A DNA stretch of 23,917 nt from CAYYMH01 sp964472785 (lineage in GTDB: Bacteria; Zhuqueibacterota; Zhuqueibacteria; Thermofontimicrobiales; Thermofontimicrobiaceae): assembly GCA_964472785.1 (NCBI GenBank), contig CAYYMH010000061.1, positions 1 to 23,917 on the forward strand, read 5' to 3'. The stretch's first letter is position 1. Each line of letters opens with the position of its first letter. The position numbers and the translations under genes were made by a program. Below the pieces are notes generated by a model. The model was not told the origin of the DNA and did not search any database. It saw nothing but the letters and a program-made list of their open reading frames with translations. Of the stretch, positions 1-8,025 are shown piece by piece.

Positions 1-134
1 CACTTGAAAATTCAGTTCTATCATTTAAAAATCGTGACTATTCAGATAACAATAAATGCCACAGAAACACAGAGAACACAGACGCACTTCAATAATCCAT
101 TCGCATAATTTGTCAATAATGGCACTTTTATTTT
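1..134. other. Intergenic stretch with a dispersed-repeat remnant
   Basis: No gene is supported here. Positions 57-92 read GCCACAGAAACACAGAGAAC and onward, a purine-rich string with a recurring CACAG unit. It resembles the dispersed GCCACNNAG-type repeat remnants seen again at 18804, 19414 and 21130 in this window. It lies just downstream of the PEBP gene (minus strand). I see no GC-rich stem followed by a T run that would make a clear terminator. Confidence 0.4.
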
Positions 135-578
135 TCATTCCAGAATCTCTTTTCTCACATATAAACCAACTAATTCGGCATCTTCTAAAACATGCCCTTC
201 CATTGCTTCTTCCAACTGTTTTTTATTCAAACCTTCGTCTAATTCCAATTTCGTATCAAGCGCGTACAGCTTGAAATAATAACGATGCTCACCGGATGGG
301 GGACATGGACCGCCGTAACCGACGTCACCAAAGTCATTTCTCCCCTGGGTCGCCGGAACACTGTCTCTATCAATGTGTAATTTTTTCGACATGTTGTAAA
401 CCAGCCAGTGCACAAATGTTTTTCCCGGCGCGTCAGGATCATCGACGATCAAAGCCAGTTCTTTTGTTTCTTCCGGGAAATCATCAAAATCCAGCGGCGG
501 ATTAATATTTTTTCCGTCACAGGTATATTCTTTGGGTATGAACTCATTATCATTAAAAACAGGGCTTGTGATTTTCAT
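135..578 (-). CDS. YbhB/YbcL-family (PEBP, Raf kinase inhibitor-like) protein
   Basis: This is a 147-residue phosphatidylethanolamine-binding-protein homologue of the short bacterial YbhB/YbcL type. The family hallmarks are present in order: YTCDGKNINPPL near residue 20, DDPDAP followed by HWLVYN near residues 45-60, and NDFGDVGYGGPCPPSGEHRY near residues 80-100, where the DPDAP and GxHRY parts build the anion/ligand pocket. The length is normal for the family. I chose the ATG at 578 rather than the longer frame to 626, because GAGGAGGT sits about 9 bases upstream of it and homologues begin at MKITSPVF. The bacterial function is not firmly known; no signal peptide is visible, so it is probably cytoplasmic. 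It stands alone, about 90 bases from the next gene. Confidence 0.9.
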   Translation of the reverse strand: MKITSPVFNDNEFIPKEYTCDGKNINPPLDFDDFPEETKELALIVDDPDAPGKTFVHWLVYNMSKKLHIDRDSVPATQGRNDFGDVGYGGPCPPSGEHRYYFKLYALDTKLELDEGLNKKQLEEAMEGHVLEDAELVGLYVRKEILE

Positions 579-666
579 GGTACAAAACCTCCTCAAAAAA
601 TGAAAATGTTCTAAAATTGCATTCATTAATAAGTCGAATCAAATTCATTCACATTCAAATGAACCA

Positions 667-957
667 TCATTTTTTTAAATCTTCTTCTTGCCATTGACTG
701 TAAAACGGCTGTGCCATTTCGACATAATCCCATTCTCTTGTTTCCATATCTTCCTTTAATTTAACCGACACATTTTTTAATTCTTCTTCCCATTTGGATA
801 TCTTAACAGCATCTCCAAGTGTTAATAGATCCTCATATTCTTCATCCACAAACCATGAAGCGACTTCCGGTGTACAATATAAAATTGCTTTTGCGTTTTC
901 TTGAAGCAACTTTTTGAAAACCTCAGCATCATCATAAACTTCTGGCATTTTGTTCAT
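667..957 (-). CDS. Hypothetical acidic small protein (96 aa)
   Basis: I do not recognise this family. The protein is small, acidic and apparently soluble, rich in E, D and K, with several Trp and Tyr residues in its C-terminal half (EWDYVEMAQPFYSQWQEEDL). It has no membrane segment or signal peptide and looks mostly helical. It is credible as a gene because a purine-rich GAAGGAAAGGAAGGAA string lies directly upstream of the ATG, its composition matches the neighbouring real proteins, and no other gene covers the interval. It is monocistronic or loosely grouped with the PEBP gene downstream. Function unknown. Confidence 0.65.
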   Translation of the reverse strand: MNKMPEVYDDAEVFKKLLQENAKAILYCTPEVASWFVDEEYEDLLTLGDAVKISKWEEELKNVSVKLKEDMETREWDYVEMAQPFYSQWQEEDLKK

Positions 958-1118
958 AATATTTTTTCCTTCCTTTCCTTCTTTTAATTCTAACTACATA
1001 TCGGTTCAAAATATGGACAGACCATTTGCGCTTGTTCATTTTTATTTCTCTCGAGTCAGAAATATCAAGCAACTTCTTCAATTAAAACTAACAGAAAATT
1101 GAGATGACTTTTTGTTGT

Positions 1119-1853
1119 TTATTTCTCGAGCATCTCTTTCAATTTTGCGGCGTTCTCTGCGGCATAACCATACTGATCGTTATCAAAGTAGCAGTAAATT
1201 TCCTTTCCCTGGTCGTACCATTATGAAAATGCACCTGCCCAACCGGACAATGTCTGCGCATCGTAATTACCTTGATATGCTTCTCCCGGTCCGTGTAAAC
1301 GAATATAAACAAAATCCGCTGTCACTTTTTTGGGCGTCAAATCGCCTGCTAATTGAAAAATACAAAATGACGCTTTATGCTCCTCAAGCGCAGCGTAAAC
1401 ATTCTCATTCCACCAACTGGAATCCCGAAATTCAAAGGTATATTGAAAGCCTTCCGGCAACATGTTTAAAAAGGATTCGAGTCGCTCGTAATTAAATTTC
1501 CAGCGAGGTGGCAATTGAAATAGTATCGGGCCTAATTTATCTCCTAAGGCTTCCACATTATTCATAAATTTCTTAAGTGCGTCTTTTGGTTCCTTTAATT
1601 TTTTCATGTGGGTGATGTAACGACTGGCTTTCACTGAAAAAATGAAATTCTTTGGCACCGTATCTCGCCAATTCTCAAAAGTTGACTTTTCAGGTAATTG
1701 ATAAAATGAATTGTTGATCTCGACTGTATGAAACCGGTCCGCATAGAATTTTAGCCACTCTTTTTGGGACAAATCCTTCGGATAAAACGGACCGCTCCAG
1801 TGCTGGTAATTCCAGCCCGAAGTACCGATATGAATCGTTTTGCTATTTTTCAT
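1119..1853 (-). pseudogene. DUF72 (YecE-like) protein with an in-frame stop codon
   Basis: The reading frame encodes a DUF72/YecE-type TIM-barrel-like protein: IHIGTSGWNYQHWSGPFYP at the N-terminus, FHTVEINNSFYQLP, then FSVKASRYITHMKKL and FEFRDSSWW. The first 210 residues end in LSGWAGAFS and are cut by TAA at 1221-1223. The same frame continues without shift as WYDQGKEIYCYFDNDQYGYA and ends 33 codons later at a second TAA (1119-1121), giving the normal family length of about 244 residues. A single substitution (for example GAA to TAA) explains it. The start ATG at 1853 has AAGGAG upstream. The function of DUF72 is not established. It sits 61 bases downstream of the uracil-DNA glycosylase gene, possibly as the tail of that repair operon. 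A base-call error cannot be excluded. Confidence 0.85.
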
Positions 1854-1914
1854 TTTAAAATGGTCTCCTTACTTCAATTCTCTGCTAATATGCCGGATAG
1901 AATCGAGGATTTAG

Positions 1915-2451
1915 CTAAAACAATATTAATCGACTAAAGTCTCTTTTAAACTGTTGATCGCGTTCCGGGAATCGCATCGCAGCCGCGGGATGACACGTCA
2001 CGATGCACGGGATATCATGCCATGCCATATCCACTGGTTTCATTCCCAAACGATCGATTTCAAATAATCCCCAGGCAGCAGATTTTCCCATCACGAGAAT
2101 AATTTTGGGCTGAATCACTTCAATCTGTTGTTCTGTCCATGGCCGACATCTTACCATCTGCGATTTCTTCGGCGACTTAAAATGATAGCATTTTAAAATC
2201 GATGTGATGTAAATGTCCTCACGATTTATCTCATGTTCTGCTAAAACTTTATCCAAATACCTGCCCGCTCGCCCCACAAACGGTCGTCCGGTTTTATCCT
2301 CATTTTTACCGGGCGCTTCACCGAATAACAGTGTGCTTGTATTGAAATGTCCTTCACCGGGAACAGCATGGTGACGGGTTTTCTGTCGTTCACATCGCTG
2401 ACAATGTCGGATGCCACGCGATATTTTCTCCAGTGATTCGGTTTTATTCAT
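1915..2451 (-). CDS. udg: Family-4 uracil-DNA glycosylase (4Fe-4S)
   Basis: The enzyme removes uracil from DNA and starts base excision repair. Motif A is GEAPGKNEDKTGRPFVGRAG (residues 44-63), matching the family-4 GEAPG..ED..G.PFVG.aG pattern. Motif B is TCHPAAAMRFP (152-162), with His154 in the usual HP position. Four cysteines fit the Fe-S cluster ligands: C17 and C20 (CQRC), C88 (LKCYHF) and C102 (VRCRPW). The 178-residue length suits a compact family-4 enzyme. The N-terminus overlaps the end of ligA by 8 bases, which implies translational coupling, and polX precedes ligA, so gap filling and sealing are encoded in the same transcript. A closely related family-5 assignment is less likely given GEAPG. 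No defect is visible. Confidence 0.92.
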   Translation of the reverse strand: MNKTESLEKISRGIRHCQRCERQKTRHHAVPGEGHFNTSTLLFGEAPGKNEDKTGRPFVGRAGRYLDKVLAEHEINREDIYITSILKCYHFKSPKKSQMVRCRPWTEQQIEVIQPKIILVMGKSAAWGLFEIDRLGMKPVDMAWHDIPCIVTCHPAAAMRFPERDQQFKRDFSRLILF

Positions 2452-4504
2452 TTACTAACTTCTTAAATTCATCTTCATTGAGAATATCCACATTTTCTTG
2501 TTTGGCATCATCATATTTTGAACCTGGGTTTTTACCAACCACCACATAGTCCGTATTTCCACTCACGCTGGAGGTTGCTCTTCCACCGAGTGATTCAACT
2601 AAATCTTCCGCCTCATTGCGGGTGTAATTTTCCAGTTCGCCAGTAAATACAAACGTTTTTCCTTCCAGTGGTTGTTTTTTGCGCTGCTTCATTTTTTGTG
2701 GTTTCACACCGGCATCTTTTAGCCGCTGCAAAATTTTCTTATTCTCGTCCTGATTAAAAAATTGATGCACACTTTCTGCAATTTCTGAACCGATTTCTTT
2801 AGTATTTGATAAGTCATCGTAATCTGCTTTTTGTAATTTATCGAGACTACCATACTTATTTGCCAAAACGCGTGCAATGTGCTCGCCTACGTGCCGAATA
2901 CCTAATGCATAGAGAAATTTATCCAGCAGTGGATTTTTAGCGTTTTGAATGGCATCGTGTAATTTATTTGCCGATTTTTCAGCAAATCCCTCCAGCTGGA
3001 GTAAGTCATCCACTTCCAAATGATACAAGTCTGCCAAATCCGTCACCAATTTCCGATCAACTAATTGTTTGACGATTTTTTCGCCTAAATTTTCGATGTC
3101 CATGGCTTCGCTGGAAACATAATGGATAATATGCCCCACTAATTGGGCGTGACAGGAAAGACCTGCCGGACAAAAATAGTACGCCCCTTCTTTGATCACT
3201 TCTGTTCCGCAAACCGGGCATTCATTTGGCATTGAAAATTCTTTGCCTCGTTTCTTTCCTTTTTCCGGTACACGTTCAGCTACTTCCGGAATGACGTCCC
3301 CTGCCCGAATAATACGCACTTTATCACCGACGCGCAGATCCTTTTTCTTGACGTCGTCCTCATTGTGGAGGGTTGCCCGACTAACCGTAACGCCGCCGAC
3401 ATCCACCGGATCCAGTAAGGCGACCGGTGTGAGCATTCCGGTGCGTCCAACTTGCACCACGATGTCCCTGAGTCGCGTGACTTCCTTTTTGGGAGGAAAT
3501 TTCCATGCCATTGCCCAGCGGGGATTGCGCTGCCGGGTACCCAATTTCTCTCGTTGTTTCAGGTCATCTAATTTGATTACAATGCCATCGATGTCATAAT
3601 CGATTTCCTCTCGCTCATCAATTAGTTTCTCTCGATATTTTTCGATGTCAACTATGGATTCGGATTTTTTATTGAGCGGATTTGTTTTCAATTTCCATTT
3701 AGGAAACTGTTTAAGCGCTTCCCAATGTGAGGAGAATCCGTTTTCGTCCATCTCTAAAATTTCATAAAAGAAAATATCCAGCGGCTTACCGGCAACTTTT
3801 TTAGAATCCAATTGTCTGACAATTCCGGCGGCAGCATTTCTGGGATTGGCAAACGGCTCTTCCCCGTGCTCAACCCGCGTTTTGTTCAAATTCTGAAACC
3901 CAGATTTTGACATCAGCACTTCACCTCGCACTGCAAGAAATGAAGGCAATTCACCCTCGGTCTGTAATTGCAGCGGCACTGAGCCAACGGTCTTCAGATT
4001 TTCTGAGATATCTTCACCGGTCTGACCATCTCCGCGAGTTGCACCATATTTGAATTTTCCGTCTTCATAAACAATTTCCACGGACAGCCCATCCAGCTTT
4101 GGTTCAACAACGTATTGTACTTCTTTTTTATCAACATGACGACGAACATAATCATCAAAATTCTGGATTTTACTTTCTTCTAATGCTGAATCCAAACTCA
4201 ACATCGGCGCCGCATGTTCCACCTTTTTCAACTTATCCACCGGTTCTGCGCCCACTCGTCGGGTCGGCGAATTGGGGGATTGCAATTTCGGAAAAGCCTC
4301 TTCCAATTCTTGCAGACGCTTAAAAAGTTTATCATACGTCTCATCCGAAATCTTGGGGTTGTTTTTTACATAATACAAATAATTATGATATTCTATTGCC
4401 TCTTGTAATTGCTCAACCTGTTCTTCAGCATCCTTTTTGCTCAAGTCATCTACATTGTTAAAGCGTGTCGAGGGATTTTTTTTATATGGATTTTTTGATG
4501 ACAA
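2444..4504 (-). CDS. ligA: NAD-dependent DNA ligase LigA
   Basis: This 686-residue protein has the complete LigA architecture. Domain Ia is at about residues 25-85 (HNYLYYVKNNPKISDETYDKL). The adenylation domain carries the active-site Lys136 in EPKLDG, plus RGDGQTGED and NPRNAAAG. The OB fold holds VGRTGMLTPVA, a zinc finger has Cys429, 432, 445 and 451, helix-hairpin-helix repeats follow, and a BRCT domain spans about 611-686. It seals nicks at replication and repair ends. The start is TTG at 4504: a GGGAGGTGA Shine-Dalgarno lies 6 bases upstream and no ATG is as well placed. It begins 14 bases after polX and overlaps the glycosylase gene by 8 bases, so it is mid-operon. Its linkage to polX and udg suggests co-expression for base excision repair as well as its housekeeping role. 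Confidence 0.97.
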   Translation of the reverse strand: MSSKNPYKKNPSTRFNNVDDLSKKDAEEQVEQLQEAIEYHNYLYYVKNNPKISDETYDKLFKRLQELEEAFPKLQSPNSPTRRVGAEPVDKLKKVEHAAPMLSLDSALEESKIQNFDDYVRRHVDKKEVQYVVEPKLDGLSVEIVYEDGKFKYGATRGDGQTGEDISENLKTVGSVPLQLQTEGELPSFLAVRGEVLMSKSGFQNLNKTRVEHGEEPFANPRNAAAGIVRQLDSKKVAGKPLDIFFYEILEMDENGFSSHWEALKQFPKWKLKTNPLNKKSESIVDIEKYREKLIDEREEIDYDIDGIVIKLDDLKQREKLGTRQRNPRWAMAWKFPPKKEVTRLRDIVVQVGRTGMLTPVALLDPVDVGGVTVSRATLHNEDDVKKKDLRVGDKVRIIRAGDVIPEVAERVPEKGKKRGKEFSMPNECPVCGTEVIKEGAYYFCPAGLSCHAQLVGHIIHYVSSEAMDIENLGEKIVKQLVDRKLVTDLADLYHLEVDDLLQLEGFAEKSANKLHDAIQNAKNPLLDKFLYALGIRHVGEHIARVLANKYGSLDKLQKADYDDLSNTKEIGSEIAESVHQFFNQDENKKILQRLKDAGVKPQKMKQRKKQPLEGKTFVFTGELENYTRNEAEDLVESLGGRATSSVSGNTDYVVVGKNPGSKYDDAKQENVDILNEDEFKKLVNE

Positions 4505-4518
4505 TTTAATTCACCTCC

Positions 4519-6246
4519 CTACTTCCGTTTGAGTAATTTTTTCAAATCCGTCCAACTCCGCGTATTCAGCACATCATCTTTTTCCAGCCAGGCACGTCGC
4601 GCCTGATATACGCCAAACCGCATCGTTTCCAAATCCGTTTTCGTATGCGCGTCAGTGGAAATTGCCAATTTAAGTCTTATTTCTTTCGCCATCCGGGCAT
4701 GAACATCGGATAAATCAAGTCGATCCGGCTGTGCATTAATTTCCAAAAAGCATCCTCTGTCTTTAGCAGCTTCCATTATTTTTTCCAGGTCGATTTCGTA
4801 CGGTTCCCGCTCATTGATAATCCAACCGGTGGGGTGTGCCATGATATTGAAATACGGATTATCCATTGCCCGTAGCACACGCTCCGTCTGTTTTTGCCCG
4901 GATAGATTCGTATTATAGTGAACCGAACATATCACCACATCCAACTCTTTCAAAATATCATCAGATAAATCGAGCGATCCGTCTTTTAAAATATCAACCT
5001 CAATGGCTTTAAGGATACGAAATCCGTCAAATTTTTCGTTCAATTTATCAATCTTTTTGATCTGCTCCGACAGCCTTCTTTCGTCCAGGCCATTTGCCAT
5101 CGTTACTCGCTTGGAATGGTCTGTTACTGCGAAATATTCATAGCCTCGGTCTTTGGCGGCATTTGCCATATCTTCCAATGAAAATTTACCATCTGACGCC
5201 TTGGTATGAGATTGGAGGTCGCCTCGAATGTCATCTAATGTGACTAATTTTGGCAGTTTATCTTTCCGGGCAGCGTCGATTTCACCGGTGTCTTCTCGGA
5301 GTTCAGGTTCAATATAGGGCAGATCAACTTCTTGATAAACCTCCTTTTCCGTTTTTCCTGCAATCCGGTCATCATTTTTAAAAACGCCGTATTCATTGAT
5401 TTTCAAATCTCGATCAACGCCTATTTTTCGAATTGCCACATTATGAGCTTTTGATCCGGTAAAATAGAGCATAGCTGCCCCGTAACTCACTGCAAGCACA
5501 ACCCGCAAATCAACCTGGAACTCGTTGCGCAACACAACAGAAGAACGGGTTTTTCCTTTGGAAATCACCCGCTCGACATCCTCGTATTTGACAAATTTTT
5601 TAATGACATCTGTACCGCGCTTGCAGGTGACTAAAATATCAACATCGCCGACCGTTTCCTTTCTGCGACGGTAGCTGCCCGCCACTTCAACTTTTTTAAC
5701 ACCTTTAACTTTTTTCAAATATTCAATTAGCGGTTCTGTGTATTCTTCCGCATTCACTAATTTGATGCGTTCTTTTTTGCCCCCTTTTTTTTGCCGCTTT
5801 ACTGCTTCCAGGATTTTTTCTTCGGTCTTCTCTCCAAAGCCTTCTATCTCCTGAATTTTTCCCTCTTTGGCAGCTTCCTCTAATTCCTCCATGGTCTCAA
5901 TATCTAATTCATCATGGAGTGACCTTACACGTTTGGGACCCAATTCGGATATTTTCATCAATTGGCTGAGCTCTGGTGGCACTTCTTTTTCAAGTTTTTC
6001 CAACTGTTTCAATGTCCCGGTTTCGACAATTTCCTTAATTTTACCGGCTAAATCTTCACCAATACCGGAAAATTGAGTTAAATCCTCATCTTCTTCGACC
6101 ATATCTGCAACGCTTTTAGACAGTCCGGAAATTGTGCGTGCTGCATTTCGGTAAGCTCTAATCCGGAATTGATTTTTGCCCTGAATATCTAACAAATCCG
6201 CTACTTTATTGAATAACTTGGATACGTCGCTATTATGTATTGGCAT
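4519..6246 (-). CDS. polX: DNA polymerase/3'-5' exonuclease PolX (Pol X core plus PHP domain)
   Basis: This is a 575-residue bacterial family-X polymerase for gap filling in repair. The N-terminal 8-kDa-like and HhH region has FRIRAYRNAARTI (27-39), FSGIGEDLA (59-67) and IEGFGEKTEEKIL. The nucleotidyltransferase core has VAGSYRRRKETVGDVDIL (188-205), giving metal ligands D201 and D203 with D246 as the third, and YFTGSKAHN (261-269). The C-terminal PHP nuclease domain has GDLQSHTKASDG (342-353), TDHS (375-378), AHPTG and STDAHT. The first PHP histidine position is Gln (DLQSH). The ATG at 6246 is chosen over a GTG at 6285 because TGAGG lies 5 bases upstream and homologues begin MPIHN. It is followed closely by ligA. 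Confidence 0.95.
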   Translation of the reverse strand: MPIHNSDVSKLFNKVADLLDIQGKNQFRIRAYRNAARTISGLSKSVADMVEEDEDLTQFSGIGEDLAGKIKEIVETGTLKQLEKLEKEVPPELSQLMKISELGPKRVRSLHDELDIETMEELEEAAKEGKIQEIEGFGEKTEEKILEAVKRQKKGGKKERIKLVNAEEYTEPLIEYLKKVKGVKKVEVAGSYRRRKETVGDVDILVTCKRGTDVIKKFVKYEDVERVISKGKTRSSVVLRNEFQVDLRVVLAVSYGAAMLYFTGSKAHNVAIRKIGVDRDLKINEYGVFKNDDRIAGKTEKEVYQEVDLPYIEPELREDTGEIDAARKDKLPKLVTLDDIRGDLQSHTKASDGKFSLEDMANAAKDRGYEYFAVTDHSKRVTMANGLDERRLSEQIKKIDKLNEKFDGFRILKAIEVDILKDGSLDLSDDILKELDVVICSVHYNTNLSGQKQTERVLRAMDNPYFNIMAHPTGWIINEREPYEIDLEKIMEAAKDRGCFLEINAQPDRLDLSDVHARMAKEIRLKLAISTDAHTKTDLETMRFGVYQARRAWLEKDDVLNTRSWTDLKKLLKRK

Positions 6247-6319
6247 GTTCGCCTCACATCTTTCTGTAAATTGGAAAATGTTCACTCATTTTTTTCAAAA
6301 GAAATACCGTTTTGATCCT

Positions 6320-6892
6320 TTACATTCTTGAACCGGGTTTATTGATAATATAAACTGAACTCGCTTGAATTCCTTTTTCACCTTGTTTTTCAACAAAGCG
6401 AACGCCTGTCCCAATTTCCAACCGATCAAAATCATCATGCAATACACTGTTCTTATGAAAATAGATTTCTTGATTATCAATCGTTCTGAGAAATCCGTAT
6501 CCCTTGTCTTTAAAAATTTTCTCGACGATAGCTGTCGCTTCCTGCATCGGATGTTCTTTAACCTCATCGTGTTGTTTTTCCATGATTTCCTTAAGTTGCC
6601 TGCTCGCTCTGTCAAAAGCACGTCTTAAGACCGTTGAAATTTCGTCATGCATTTCGCCTTCGCCCGGTTCGCGGGTTACGATTATTTTGTGACTTGGTGG
6701 AACATTGATTTCAATTCGAACACGATATGGATTCCCACTCCGGATATTCTTTTGCGGTTTTTCAACAGCGACTCGGCAACTTGTCATGTAATCACAAAGC
6801 TCCTCTAATTTGTCGACCTTCTCTCGAATTAAATTGTCGAGATTCTCAGTTTTTGCTACTTCTCTGAATGATACTTCCAATGGTACTTGCAC
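6320..6892 (-). CDS. hpf: Ribosome hibernation factor (HPF/RaiA-type) fused to a cold-shock domain
   Basis: The 190-residue protein has two parts. Residues 1 to about 105 match the HPF/RaiA (sigma-54 modulation) fold that binds the 30S decoding region: QVPLEVSFREV, then REKVDKLEELCDYMTSCRVA and a conserved YRVRIEINVPP strand. Residues about 118-185 form a cold-shock/S1-like domain with RNP1-like KGYGFLRT (130-137) and RNP2-like IYFHKNSV (143-150). The CSD replaces the usual dimerising tail of long HPF. The GTG at 6892 is the likely start, because GAGGTGAT lies 4 bases upstream and begins exactly where an upstream in-frame GTG (6901) would be. It is 73 bases upstream of polX on the same strand and could share its transcript, which would link stationary-phase ribosome storage with DNA repair. 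Confidence 0.87.
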   Translation of the reverse strand: MQVPLEVSFREVAKTENLDNLIREKVDKLEELCDYMTSCRVAVEKPQKNIRSGNPYRVRIEINVPPSHKIIVTREPGEGEMHDEISTVLRRAFDRASRQLKEIMEKQHDEVKEHPMQEATAIVEKIFKDKGYGFLRTIDNQEIYFHKNSVLHDDFDRLEIGTGVRFVEKQGEKGIQASSVYIINKPGSRM

Positions 6893-6992
6893 GAAAATCA
6901 CCTCGTTTTTTAGTTCATATTTAAATATTTCATTTTTATTTTTATCATCATAAATTCATTTGATTAATGAACGTGCTACACCGACAACATTG

Positions 6993-7997
6993 TCAATTGA
7001 TACCATTCAAAAAATCGGCATCATTTTCCGGAATTGACGGATTAATATTAATACCAGAACCTATTTCAAATCCGGCGCGTGTCGTCAATCTTGGGCGGAT
7101 TTGCAGATACCAATGGAGTTGGGGTTCACCTGCTTTATAGCGAGCAGATGTATTGATGATAAAGTTGTAATCCGGATCATTTAATTTATCGTAAAGTTTA
7201 AACAAAATTTCCCGCATCGCTTCTGCTAAATCCGCTTTTACTTCATCTGTGATATTTCCAAAATCTGCCTCATGCTTTTTAGGAATGATCCATGTTTCAA
7301 ACGGTACTTCTGCATGGAAAGGCACAAAAGCAACAACATTATTTTTTTCCACGAGCACTCTTCTGTTATTTTTAATTTCAAACTCGAGAATATCACAAAA
7401 AACGCATCGTCCCCATTCATCAAAATAGCGCTGCGCTTCCTCTTCTCGCCAGCGAATATAATGCGGAACAAATCCGGTGACGATAATTTGTGAATGGGGA
7501 TGGACCAACGATGTTCCAGCTCGCTTTCCGTGATTGCGAAAAATGAGTGTGAGCATGTTTTCATGTTCTTTCATCAAATCGACATAACGTTGATGATACG
7601 TTTCAACGATGCTGTTCACTTCCTCATCAGACATGATCGCAATAGATTGGTTGTGTTTCGGATGCTCAATGATGACTTCATGTCTGCCATATCCTTCCAT
7701 CATAAGGTAAATACCTTCATCGGTTCTAATATTCTCACCTGCCGGTTTTATAGCCGGAAACTTATTTGGCACAATCCGCAATTGCCAGCCGGACTGATTC
7801 GTTCCGTTTACTTCTGTAATGATCCCGGGAAGCATATCTTCGTTACCAGGACAAAAAGGACATTTTTCATCATGCGCTGGTAACTTATCCCGCTCGAATT
7901 TATCCTGTTTAAAATCGATGGGGCGTTTGCTCCTGCTGGGTGCATAAATCACCCATTCTTTTGTCGCCTTATTTTGTCTGATTTGTTGTTTGTCCAT
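6993..7997 (-). CDS. galT: Galactose-1-phosphate uridylyltransferase (GalT family)
   Basis: This HIT-superfamily enzyme exchanges UMP between UDP-glucose and galactose-1-phosphate in the Leloir pathway. It shows WVIYAPSRSKRP near residue 15, the zinc site CPFC (C46, C49), RIVPNKFPA, and the catalytic HPHSQ (166-170) with His168 as the expected nucleophile. A second CxxC (C198, C201) precedes the C-terminal HIT-like half, which has FETWIIPKKH and LHWYLQIRPR. The length of about 334 residues is normal. The ATG at 7997 gives a homologue-like N-terminus (MDKQQIRQNKATKEWVIYAP); an in-frame GTG at 8021 is possible, and neither has a perfect ribosome site. It is the last gene of the N-ATPase-pfkB-treT train, 28 bases after treT. 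Related family members act on other NDP-sugars, so galactose specificity is inferred. Confidence 0.88.
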   Translation of the reverse strand: MDKQQIRQNKATKEWVIYAPSRSKRPIDFKQDKFERDKLPAHDEKCPFCPGNEDMLPGIITEVNGTNQSGWQLRIVPNKFPAIKPAGENIRTDEGIYLMMEGYGRHEVIIEHPKHNQSIAIMSDEEVNSIVETYHQRYVDLMKEHENMLTLIFRNHGKRAGTSLVHPHSQIIVTGFVPHYIRWREEEAQRYFDEWGRCVFCDILEFEIKNNRRVLVEKNNVVAFVPFHAEVPFETWIIPKKHEADFGNITDEVKADLAEAMREILFKLYDKLNDPDYNFIINTSARYKAGEPQLHWYLQIRPRLTTRAGFEIGSGININPSIPENDADFLNGIN

Positions 7998-8025
7998 TTC
8001 AATAATTAGGGTTGACCTCACTACA

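Noticed and set aside
3192..3599. 135-codon open frame on the plus strand inside ligA
   Set aside because: It is antisense to the conserved adenylation/OB region of LigA, has Ser/Thr/Arg-rich shadow composition and no ribosome site.
5190..5225. Gln in place of the first PHP histidine of PolX (DLQSH) as an inactivating change
   Set aside because: The other PHP metal motifs are all intact and, as I recall, a Gln here occurs in other bacterial PolX proteins, so I do not treat it as a loss of function.
6295..6621. 108-codon minus-strand frame overlapping the HPF-CSD gene
   Set aside because: It is an alternate frame of the well-supported HPF-CSD gene and shows no family features.
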